Part shown: piece by piece, positions 22,654 to 32,871 of the stretch
How the letters are laid out: each line of letters opens with the position of its first letter
Numbering within the stretch: the first letter of the stretch is position 1
NCBI GenBank assembly: GCA_905160935.1
Contig: CAJHZI010000197.1
Coordinates: forward strand, 1,075,001-1,139,000
Origin: Enchytraeus crypticus
Taxonomy: Eukaryota > Annelida > Clitellata > Enchytraeida > Enchytraeidae
DNA length: 64,000 nucleotides
Reading direction: 5' to 3'
The notes under the pieces: model-generated
What the model was told of the DNA's origin: nothing
The model's input: only the letters and a program-made list of their open reading frames with translations
Databases searched by the model: none
Position numbers and translations under genes: made by a program

Positions 22654-24075
22654 TTATTGTGACAAATTTTCTAATAAATATTGTTTAAATTCTCTAGAAA
22701 AGGTTGGTAGCAATTTGATGTTGCGTAATATTGGTTGAATTTTATTCCAGTCTGTACACGCCTCATTTACATAAGATTTATAGAATGTTACATTGGATTT
22801 TTTAAACAGATAGTTGGAGTCAAGCAGTCTAGTTGAATAATTATGGTTAGAGTGGTTGAGATCATACATATTAGCCAATACTGTAGACTTAGTTAGATTA
22901 CTGCTAATACATTTATGAATCAACTTGGCCATACAGTATTTATGCAATAGATGAACTGGCAAAATATCATAAGAAACATAAAGATCTTCAACATTACAGT
23001 AACGATGACTTCCCTGCAAGGTTCGCAGAACTCTGTTACAAGCAATATGTAGTGATTGTAAAACATTCCAAGTGGCATAACCATAAATTTCAATGCAATA
23101 TCTTACACGAGAATATATCATAGAGAGATACAAGTTCCTGCGACTGGACATTGGTATAAATTCTCTTCGATTAAAGTGTAATCCGTTAGCACTTTTAACA
23201 GTTCTTGTAATTTTTTCGATATGATTTTTAAAACTTAAATGTTCGTCAATTTCTACGCCAAGGAATTTAGTACAATTAACTCTTGCAATTTTATTATGGT
23301 CCGTAAATAATGTAAGATTGTTATCACGTATATACGCCTCGTCATTGGTAGACGGAAAGAAAACAATATATGCTGATTTAGCTGTATTAATAGTTAAACG
23401 ATTAATTTGGAACCAGTTACAAATTTTTTTACTTGCCGAATTGGCACATGCAAACAAATCTATCAAGTTATTTCCTTTAATAAAGGCATTTGAATCATCA
23501 GCAAAAAGTTTGAATGAAAGGTCCGGGCACGTATGATGGATATCATTGACATATATTAGGAAAAGCAAAGGCCCTAATATAGAGCCTTGTGGAACTCCAA
23601 CTGAGATTGGTTTAGTGGAAGAAACTGAGTCGCCTATAACTGAATATTGCTGTCTATTTGTAAGATACGAGGTTAGCCAACTGAGTGGTAAACCTCTATA
23701 CCATAATTTTCTAATTTATTTAGGAGGATGTCATGATCGACCGTGTCAAATGCTTTGCTGACGTCTAGAAAGAGTCTCAGTGTATGATTTTTATTGCCTT
23801 TCTGAGAATGTATCATATTTAAACTACTGAAAATTGCGTCTACTGTAGAGTGTCCTTTTCTGAAACCAAATTGATTTTCAGAGAGTGTATTATGTCGTTC
23901 AAAAAATTAAATAATTCTGTTATATACTAGTCTTTCAATAATTTTACTGAGGTTGTCTAGCAAAGAAATATGTCTCAAATTTTGTATATCGTCACTTTTT
24001 CCTGATTTAAAAACTGGAATAACTTTGGCTGTCTTAAATCTAGTAGGGAACACACCAGTAATAAAATAAAAAAGT
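22654..24075 (-). pseudogene. CR1/Jockey-like LINE reverse transcriptase, nearly continuous
   Basis: Reverse transcriptase on the minus strand, truncated at its N-terminal side. Order from 24075 downward: [61 protein letters not shown] (catalytic Asp), then a frameshift near 23700. The frame resumes with [32 protein letters not shown] (catalytic Asp pair), TKFLGVEIDEHL and a C-terminal region to 22654. About 300 residues are open after the frameshift. There is no endonuclease domain: beyond 24075 the sequence changes to another repeat. The three catalytic aspartates survive, so decay is fairly recent, but the frameshift and truncation make it non-functional. Confidence 0.88.
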
Positions 24076-24103
24076 GTGAAAAAATGTGAACTCTGTCCCG
24101 TAG

Positions 24104-24461
24104 CAGTGGTGCAAACAGCCCTGGCTGGAAAGGGCTTAAGCCCCCCTCCCACCGCCAAAATTTGGTCACTTTTGCAATTCGTCGAGATCCACAGAGTTTC
24201 TTCAGAGGTGAAAAAAATAACCTACTTTTCCAAACAAATGTAGGATTTTAGATTTTTCCCTGACGGGTATGAGCGAGGGGGGGGGGTAAAGTACGGGGAT
24301 ACACTCACTCCATGAGCCAAACGCAGAAATGAACAAATTTTGAGCTCCTACCCCCACAGAAATGTGTCTGGTTGCGTCACATGTCCCGAAGAAAGCAAAA
24401 AATGTACACTCTCAAAAAGAATTTCGGGCCCCCCCTTAAAAAATTCCTGGATCCGCCCCTG
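24104..24461. repeat. Possible hAT-like MITE ending CCTGGATCCGCCCCTG
   Basis: Non-coding, with G- and C-homopolymer runs. The right end, read inverted, is CAGGGGCGGATCCAGG, a terminus I associate with non-autonomous DNA elements in many animals. The left end, CAGTGGTGCAAACAG, matches it only partly. No clear target-site duplication is visible, so limits and class are tentative. It interrupts the N-terminal side of the LINE pseudogene. Confidence 0.4.
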
Positions 24462-25451
24462 GAAGTTATTATTTCATTATTTTCCAAATAATTTTATAAT
24501 GTATTACACATAATACACAGTAAACAATAAACAGCAATACATTAGTATTTCAGCAATGCAAAAGTATTTTCAAAGTAAAATACTAGTCTTTTAAAAATAT
24601 TTTGCCCATCACTGCCTGTATAGTGTACATCATACAGGCATATTGAGGCAATTCATTCAGACCAGAAAAGTCTCTGTCAGGAGAAGTTTGTTAAATGAAA
24701 GGACACATTGAAATAAAGTAACAATAACAATATTATTGAATTGATGTTCATTGGTTACTGTGTATTGTGCATAACTACTTGGAATGCTGCGGCACCAAAT
24801 TAAGCCGATGAGCAGAAAGTAAATCCAGAAAACGGTAATTTTTTTAACCAACTAAAGTAGGGCTACTGCAGGAATAGAGGTTTACGTGTAGCTTGCATTT
24901 CATGCGCTGTGAGTGGATGAAAAGTAGAGATCGAAGCGATGCACTTAACCACCTATGAACTACTATAATAAGAAAGGAAAGACTGATGTGAACAACGTGA
25001 AGTACGTAAATCGGATGGAAGTGAATTAGAGAAGTTTGGTGCAGTATTCTGTTTGAAGTGCCTGGACAACTTGCGAATAGAATGAGTGCTAGGTCTTTCT
25101 ACTCTATAGTAATCACTAATAAGTTTGAAGAACTTGACGATGCTAGACTTCCTGGAGTTAGAGACTCACTTACATTAAGTGGGATATTAATTTTCTCAGG
25201 TATGGTGATGTAGATAGTGAAATCGTATAGCCTAAATTGTATAGCCTAAATCATATACCCTAAATTATAATTTTTTATAAACTGAATTAAATAAGTGTAT
25301 ATATTTGATAAATTTGTTACGTTTTTTGTTGGTAAGTTTTCAAACATTCTCATTGATCAATCCATTAAGGATTTCGATATTTTCACTAAATTTACCTTTG
25401 GACTTCGGAAAGTGAAGTCTAAAAATCTCTAGTACCTGTTAGTAAGCGTAT

Positions 25452-25501
<50 letters not shown>

Positions 25502-26184
25502 ACACACACACATACATACACACACACATACACACACACACATATATACATATAGCATTATAATTATTTAATTCAATTTAAATAACTTTAATATAGATCG
25601 TCAGTACGGAGGACAGGAAAGGGCGATGTGTGTGAAGTGGAGGCCAGAGATATTGTAATTAGAGAATGACAGTGATACTCAATGTTTAGAGAAACCCCTC
25701 TTTCAGATCTATGAACATTAAAAAACTAGATATCAGCTTTCCATTACATTCTTGATTGCAAAGACCAGTGGTTAAAGTGGGGGGGGGGGACGCAGGGAAC
25801 TCCGTTCATCTTGCTCTCATTTTCTCTGAGGTGCGTTCCCCTGCAAGGAGCCCATTTTAGATACGTGGAGACCTGTGAATACTTTGCAAGGGGCCCGAAA
25901 AATTCTGACCCTTCCCCTAGCTCTTAATTCCCACTTTATACAAAACTATATAAATATTTTATAGGCATCTACATATATTATGAAAGGTAAAATGTAAATA
26001 ATATTAGAATTTAGAAAGAAAATTTTAAGTTGTTTAAAATGTAAAAGCGTACTTTCTACCTAGGAATTAAGTTAATCAAGTGATTCTACTATTGAAAACT
26101 GAGAACCCTCATATGCTTATGTATGTGTATGTTTGTTTGTGTGTGTGTGTGTGTATGTGTGTGTCTTAATGTTTTATATTACAG
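24462..26184. other. Non-coding DNA with (CA)n microsatellite
   Basis: (CA)n with CATA variants at about 25455-25545. A G9-run and a GGGGCCCGAAAAATTCT stretch near 25780-25910 recall the element at 24104 but cannot be bounded. A GT repeat lies at about 26138-26165. No supportable gene. Confidence 0.5.
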
Positions 26185-26297
26185 AAACTTTACCCGTCTA
26201 TACGACTTTCAACGACAAGCCTGATGAAGGCCTGACCGCAGCAGGCGACAGCCGAGGCTCGCAGGCTAAGCTAACAGGACGTAGTACACTGCGGTGA
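26185..26297 (+). CDS. Candidate small terminal exon, unknown gene
   Basis: After the acceptor-like TTTTATATTACAG, a 36-codon frame runs from 26187 to a TGA at 26295-26297 and begins TLPVYTTFNDKPDEGL. It is hydrophilic and rich in Gly, Ser, Thr and charged residues, and distinctly GC-richer than its surroundings, as a cytoplasmic C-terminal tail would be. An AATAAA lies about 220 nt downstream (26518-26523). I do not recognise the protein. It may be a chance frame: the pyrimidine tract is weak and no partner exon is visible in the window. Confidence 0.3.
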
Positions 26298-28100
26298 CTG
26301 CGCAAGCTCTTTAGGCGGTAACTAACTAGTTGCGCACTGGCTTTGCTAGTAGGTTGATCTTCTGACGTTTCTCAATTTCTTCACTTAAGAAAACTAGCGC
26401 TACAACGGTTACTGTATCATGTGAAGTTCAGAGTTGCTGGCTAATGAATATATTAAAATGTTGAATTATACTATGAATAAGTGATATATTATATATATAT
26501 GTATATATTTAGTCGAGAATAAAGTACATATGTATACAAATAATTGATTAGAGTTAAGCGATAATAGTTAATTATCAAAATACTGGTGGTTCTGTTCGGC
26601 GTTAATAGGACAACAATGTCGGTCTTTTCACAAAGTGTAGGCTTAGATTCAGAATAACAAGTAACGTTACGACTTCTGGTGGCAAATGATCTGTTTATGC
26701 AGTAGTTTTGTCACAAGTTGTGGCCTATTCGCTGTTTATTCTACAGTTTTGTCACAAATTGTGGCCTATGTGCTTTTCATGCAGTAGTTTTGGCACAAGT
26801 TGTGGACTATGTGCTAACCCTGATTACGTTAAGCAATATCCATTCGAGTGTCATGAGTATATTAAAATCTTATAAATAAAATTAATTTATTAAATGTTAA
26901 TAACTAATTTATGAAATATTTAGTTAAATTGATTTTGCAAATGTTAGTGATGCTTCATTCATATAGTGCGAGTACAACTGACTGTCAGTTATCTCTTGAT
27001 TGAGCTCATACCTGTGTTAAGTTATCTACAGAATTTTATGGATATCGGCTAGAGCAGGTAACCATGAAACTATGTAAGCATTTAATCTTCATTGATAGCT
27101 TTTTACAATCTCAAAGCGTTTTAAATTTTTACAGCTTTAATTCGAAAGGTCACTTCTGCCTTGCGCCTGCATTTGATGCTAGTTAATTATGTGTAACAGT
27201 GCGTGATAGTCGGTGAATTGAAATAGGAGAGACTTAAGTATAGCCTACAGGCTATTGCGGAGTCACGTTGTGAGGCTTTACGCTTGCTCCTACTATATTT
27301 AATTATACATGTACATTGTACAACCAAGCCTCGACGGGTTAGAAGCCGTATCGCTGTGTTTATTCATATCTACTCTCACTGGCCCTCCCTCATTAGCTAT
27401 CCTGAATAATTAACATCCGGTATATGATGCTTCAAATATTCCGTAAGGCAGCACAGTCTGGCATAGTAAATCATCTCACTGTATTGAATTCTTTTCTACT
27501 TCAATCAAATCATCTTACTAGTATTAAACTTGAGACTTGTTGGTGTTTAATAATTCGCGTATTTAGTAAATCTGACAAGAACGGAAAATAAGCATATAGC
27601 TTATTTTGTACAAATGGACTTTATTTAAAATGCAACTTTGAAATTCGAAATGTGAAGATATTTGAAACTCAAACATTAGGTCGTCACATCATGATTACCC
27701 GGCCATCGTAGTCTAATGCTGGTCCACCTTCCTCTAAATAATTTACTTTGTTAACTGACTAGAAGGGTCTATGTAAGAAGAAACATTTTACGATCCTAGT
27801 GTATACGATTGTACTAGAATACCTGAATATTCATGATAATATAGTGTCTATTTTATATTAGTTTTATTAATATGCATATGAATTGATTGATTTAACACGT
27901 GTGATTATTATATTTTATTACAACATCGACTTTGCTATTAACCCCTTGTTTTAACAATACTGGTATATTAATTTTAAGCGTATAGTCACTTCAGAGTAGA
28001 AATATAATATAGTGCACCGTTGGCGGATGACTTGATGATTTGAGTCATTTGAAGCGCCCTACCGTGGATGGGTGTCTATCTGGTGCATGTGCTTAAGATA
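26298..28100. other. Non-coding DNA
   Basis: About 1.8 kb with no supportable gene. Three related phrases, AGTTTTGTCACAAGTTGTGGCCTAT-like, recur at about 26700-26815, a short degenerate tandem repeat. Confidence 0.45.
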
Positions 28101-28295
28101 TCATGACTAGATCTACACTCATCCCTTGTGGGGATGTGATCAGCTGATAGTCTATGACTAGATCTACACTCATCACTTGTGGGGATGTGATCATCAGATA
28201 GATTTATGACTAGATCTAAACGCATCACTTGTGGGGCTTCATCATCTATCTGATACAGTTATGACTAGATCTTACAACATCACCTGTGAACAGTG
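28101..28295. repeat. 53-bp minisatellite, four units, at the left duplication edge
   Basis: Four units start with ATGACTAGATCTACACTCAT or a variant and continue CTTGTGGGGATGTGATCA. The first two are near identical and the last two increasingly diverged. The left end of the long direct repeat (28120) falls inside the first unit. Confidence 0.8.
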
Positions 28296-28514
28296 ATTAA
28301 AGAGGAAATTGAGAACTAGGGGAACGGTCAGAATTTTACGGGCCCCTTATTACTTAGCCTATTAATTATTTAACTTTCAAATTAGGACTGCTCCAAACGA
28401 AATCCGATGACCCAATAGATTTGAGTCATCGGAATTTGGCCATTTGTTTGACGATCTAGAAATAGTTCATTAGTTTGACGATCTAGACGCAAATAACAAT
28501 GTCAGTTTTAGCTG

Positions 28515-28633
28515 CTGGTAACATGTTTTTCCTAACTCGAAAGCGATCTCACTGACGGGGGAGCCCAGGATTTGAACCCCGCACATACTGATCCGCGGTC
28601 GAGTACCTTACCGACGTCACCACTGGCTCCAGC
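28515..28633 (-). repeat. tRNA-derived SINE, with an inverted partial head following
   Basis: The minus strand has the B box GGTTCAAATCC and A-box region; the tail side is at 28515-28545. Immediately after its 5' end, the plus strand restarts the same head (AGCCAGTGGCGATTTCGGTAAG, about 28629-28652), giving a head-to-head inverted pair around CACTGGCTCCAGCCAGTG. GTCGGTAAGATACTTAGAT is then repeated once. Confidence 0.82.
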
Positions 28634-29543
28634 CAGTGGCGATTTCGGTAAGATACTTAGATGTGTCGGTAAGATACTTAGATATGTCATATATGTGTCA
28701 CCTTGTTCTAATACATATTAACCATATTATCTGTTTAGCTATATTAGTATATTAGATTAAGCTATTTAGATTAAGGAATGGAGTGTGACATTAGTGAATT
28801 AGCTTGGCTTGGTTTGACTTTAAAAGACTCGTGTGGCCTAGTTTCTAGTCCTAGTTCTATCGACAAACTAATATGTTCTTAGTGTCTATAGATTACGAGT
28901 TGAAAATCATTAATTCTAGAGTGAGTCAAAGTTGGAAAAGACTAAGAAGTTATACTACAATTAATAAATACACATGTTATAGGACGTATAATCTGTATAA
29001 GTGTGCGCTTAAATCCGATAATTACAGGTACATACGGCTCTAAATCTCGATGACTTGTCTCTTCAACTTCTAGCTATATCATCAAGCTGCCTGAGTAGTA
29101 CAAAGCAAATAAAGCTAAAGGCTCTGACGCCTTCAGATTAATTTCAATACAACGGTCGAGCTTTGTTATAAGTCGCTATCGCTAAGACTGTCTATGTTAA
29201 TCACCGGAAACTGTTGAACATCGTCCCCTGTTGTAAATTCTCAGCACATAGTTGAGTAACTCTCACTCATCTTGTTCACTGATTCATTAACGGCTGACTA
29301 GATCTCTTATACAAAGACTTCTACAATGACAACGATACATACGTTATCAGCAGATATGCATATATTATGCTGTGCAAACGTGTACAGTTTGGTGCACAGT
29401 TGATATACTAGCGATTATAAAAGAGTATGATATCCATTTTATTCTTAGAATAACATGGATATTATGCATCTTGAATTCTGTCCACTGACTGACCAGTTAA
29501 TGTTATTTAGCTGTTAACTGGTATTAATACAGTTTATTTCAAC

Positions 29544-29623
29544 GTTATTGTGAAAATGTGTTCTTACCAAACAACTTCTTGTTTGGTAAGAACACATTTC
29601 CCGGCCTGCTTCTTCACAATAAC
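29544..29623. repeat. Long hairpin: 21-bp perfect arms plus 10-bp outer arms
   Basis: The inner arms 29554-29574 and 29579-29599 are exact reverse complements around a CTTC loop (core TTCTTACCAAACAA). Outer arms GTTATTGTGA (29544-29553) and TCACAATAAC (29614-29623) extend it, with an unpaired CCGGCCTGCTTC-type bulge on one side only. Copy 2 lies at 48072-48151. Confidence 0.9.
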
Positions 29624-31457
29624 TTTAACTTAATTGTAAAGTTTAAAAGCTAATTTAAGCTGCTATTCACAATTGTAAAATTTCCAAATGAAGTAAATTA
29701 GAAATAAATTAACAAATTATAAATAGAATCACAAAAAATACTTTAATAAAAATACTTTGCAGGCATGAAAAATGAAATTGAGCCGCCTATCTATAATGAA
29801 GCAGTTTAACGGCGCTGTTGGAAAACCATAATTTGCTTATTCATATATTTAAATTTTATGTAGCAAGTTCAAAATCTCGCTTAAGAGAGCTATTATCAGT
29901 AAACATATTTTTGTACTGAAAATTCGTTGTACAATACCGATGAGATTGTGGCTCTCTGCCTTTAGTGAAAGTCGAAAGAACGCTAAGTATTATGTTGATT
30001 AAATCAAGTTCGGAAGATCATTGAAGGAATGTTTGGTAATGAGAAAAGCAGAAAGCTTTTTTACTATCAGAACTTTTTACCGATCTGTATCCATGCATCG
30101 AAGTTTCTTGTGTTAGTGCAGCTGTGTGATCATGATGTGAAATCCTTCTTCTTTTCTTGTGAGGTCGAGCTCATGAAGTCCATGGCTTGAGCCGAATGAT
30201 TCTCATTTCACGAAATGCTACAGTGATGTATCTATATTTATAGCTGATCATATTTAGTTATATTTAGATCATATTTATTATAGTTGATCATATTTATAGC
30301 CTCTAAGCATAAACTAATTATTGTATACAATATTAAAACTGCCTATATACGATGTGTATATATGTATAGAAATGGTGTAATCTACAGTAGGTTTCGTCGC
30401 AGTACGAGTATGTTAGATACAAATGGTATCATGGATTAATATATTTAGCATTTTTTCAGCCTGTTTTGTTGTCACAATGTTTACACAAATATACCTGTAT
30501 TCACCAAGATATTTGAATATTCAAGTCCATGCATGATCTCTTGTGATTAAATTAGCAAAACATTTTAAACTGTTTCATTTTTGGACGAAATATCAAATTT
30601 GTCTTCAAACTCCTTCCTCCTAATTCCACAAGTCCACCAGTCAGTCTTTATCCGCAGAATTTCATTTATGCATCTTGGTTTATTGACCCTATACCGTCTA
30701 TACCACTTCCAGCATAAATTAATTCTCTACGCCATTAACTTCCAGTTCCATTCTCTTTCTAATTTCTCTCTAGTAGTCTCTGGTTGCCTCATTTCTTCTT
30801 TAATCTTTAGTTAGAGAAAATTATTAGAGATAGGAATAGAACCCGAAACCAACCCTGAAATCTTAAATTTTGAAACCTGAACCCTGATGCTGGCCGAACT
30901 CGAACTGAATACGAACATTGGCCAAGCCAAACCGAACCGTACTTTCCTTCGCCAGCCATAGGCGAACTAGAATTGAACCTCATACTTTCATTTCGACTAT
31001 TTTTCAAATATTCTCCATAAAATATTAAGGAGAATATTTGGCGTTGTATAATTATAGTGGAGTCAATACAATTATATCATTAGTTTCTGCATACACAAGT
31101 TCTATAGTATCTAGTTTTTATGTAGGCCTATATTTTGTAAGACTCATTGCGATACCAATTTTAAAATTTACTTTAAAATTAACGTTAATTTTAAAACTAA
31201 TGCTACATTAAGCGCAGGTAGGCATATTTCAGATACTGCTACCGATACGACTATATTTTAATTTTGGATTATAAAAAGTATCATAAAAAGTAACTTTAGT
31301 TTAATTATTTATTAACTAATTTCAGTAAAGTCAATAGCTCATATGATAGCCCTGTGTATATCCTATACACAGTGTTGCCTAACTTATCATACACAGAGAT
31401 AATTAATTTTATCAGGTAAACAATAAGATCAAAAAACCCCTATCGAGCCCCTATAAT

Positions 31458-31490
31458 TAAGCCCCTTTGATCTAAAATCAAAGGGGCTTA
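31458..31490. repeat. 14-bp-arm hairpin
   Basis: TAAGCCCCTTTGAT and ATCAAAGGGGCTTA flank a CTAAA loop. Perfect arms. Copy 2 at 49986-50018. Confidence 0.9.
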
Positions 31491-31560
31491 TCTTGAGTTT
31501 TTGACCAATAAATTCTAGGGGAGCAAATGAATCAAAGCGAGGCAGTTGAGAGTTGCATAA

Positions 31561-31590
31561 TGGGCGCAAAGTAAATTTACTTTGCGCCCA
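31561..31590. repeat. 30-bp perfect palindrome
   Basis: TGGGCGCAAAGTAAA is followed directly by its reverse complement with no loop. Copy 2 at 50089-50118. Confidence 0.92.
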
Positions 31591-32124
31591 GTATGACTGG
31601 AAAGATGTCTACAAAGATCCACGCTACCCGATTGTTACATTTGTCCTATTATTCTCATTGTTATAGAAATTTGCATAAACGCTTATACATCTGCAATTCT
31701 GCATGTATGTTCCGCATTCTTTATTAACTTCTACGAAATTGAATATGTTAATTGGGCCGCAATGCAAATCAGGTGATATTACGTGAGGCTATGCTGCTGT
31801 GGTCCTGTAATTAACCGATCCACTAATGCGATGGGAAAGCGACGTGAACCCAGAAAGGAACACTGAATTGTTATTACCCCTAGGGAATTGATCTTCAAAT
31901 TCATCCGCATTCCCTCTTACACAGGCTACATACACGTATATCACCTAAGATCGTTGGATTCCTTTAATTAGATTGCCAGTTGTCACAAGAGGTTTTCTCA
32001 AAAGAATTCTTCACGATTCATATTTCATTTCAGATTATTATCTATTGAAACTCAGTTGAATTGTGCAAAATACAGTCTGGCTGACGGCCATTGTCCAACC
32101 TTTAAGTTAACGATAGAATGAAAG

Positions 32125-32871
32125 ATGTTTTATAATCGATCCAGAAGTATTGTAAATAAAATGTCTCAACTAGAGTTGTTGATTAAAAATGAAAATATAG
32201 ATATTTTGGGAATCAGTGAGTCATGGTTGTCTGATGACAATAGTGATAGTGAAATTAGTTTTAGTGGATACAGTGTATTTAGATGTGATCGAAATGATTT
32301 AGTCAAGAAACGAGGTGGGGGCGTTTTGCTCTATATCAAAAATGAATTGAACCCAAGTCAAGTTCATGATTTATGTGTTTCCAACTTTAAAGAAAGTGTT
32401 TTGTGTAATATCAAGTGTAACAACATTAATCTTATTATTAGTGTTATGTATAGAGCCCCAGATAGTTCAAAAACTAATGACGAGGCTATGTTTATTGTGT
32501 TTGATAAATTGTATGATAAGAAGGTTGTAGTAATGGGTGATTTTAACTATCCTGAATTTGACTGGGGAAATAGAGAAAACATAGATGAATCTCATTTATT
32601 TATAGAATATATAAATAATAGTTTTGTAGAACAGTATTGTAATAATCCTACTAGAGGCAAAAATTTCCTTGATCTTGTTTTGTGCTCTGAAGAAATAATT
32701 AAGGATATACTTATAGGTGAACCTTTTGAGACAAGTGATCATCTAACCATTAACTTTGTAATTCAGTGCAGTTGCATCTGTAGGAAAGTCAAAAAATTTG
32801 ATTATTTTAAAGTAAATTATGAAGAAATTAAAAGAAATATATGCAGCATAGAAATGTATTTATGGTTTTAA
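32125..32871 (+). pseudogene. LINE APE-type endonuclease domain, copy 1
   Basis: A 248-residue open frame. Motifs in order: SIVNKMSQLELLI, DILGISESWLSDD (metal-binding Glu), GGGVLLYIKNE, VMYRAPDSS, VVMGDFNYPEFDW (catalytic Asp and Asn) and FETSDHLTINF (Asp-His pair). This is the domain that nicks the target DNA so that reverse transcription can be primed. All key catalytic residues that can be judged are present. The first strand of the fold (the N-terminal Asn) is cut off by 5' truncation, so the domain is incomplete. It should continue into the reverse transcriptase, but the frame closes at 32871. Confidence 0.9.

Larger units (their letters stand above)
28662..32118. other. Non-coding DNA with a cluster of palindromes
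   Basis: No supportable gene. Inverted repeats include 29544-29623, 31005-31040, 31172-31195, 31458-31490 and 31561-31590 (listed separately where strongest). The frames at 30581-30814 (+) and 30807-31007 (-) match nothing I recognise. The latter covers an ACCCGAAAC/GAACCCTGA-like degenerate repeat at about 30838-30950. Confidence 0.5.

Noticed and set aside
28101-28295. Four 53-bp units considered as CRISPR or regulatory array
   Set aside because: No conserved repeat alternating with variable spacer; ordinary minisatellite.
30581-31007. 77- and 66-codon frames on opposite strands
   Set aside because: No homology, no splice context, low-complexity composition. Their exact recurrence at 49109-49535 only reflects the long repeat.
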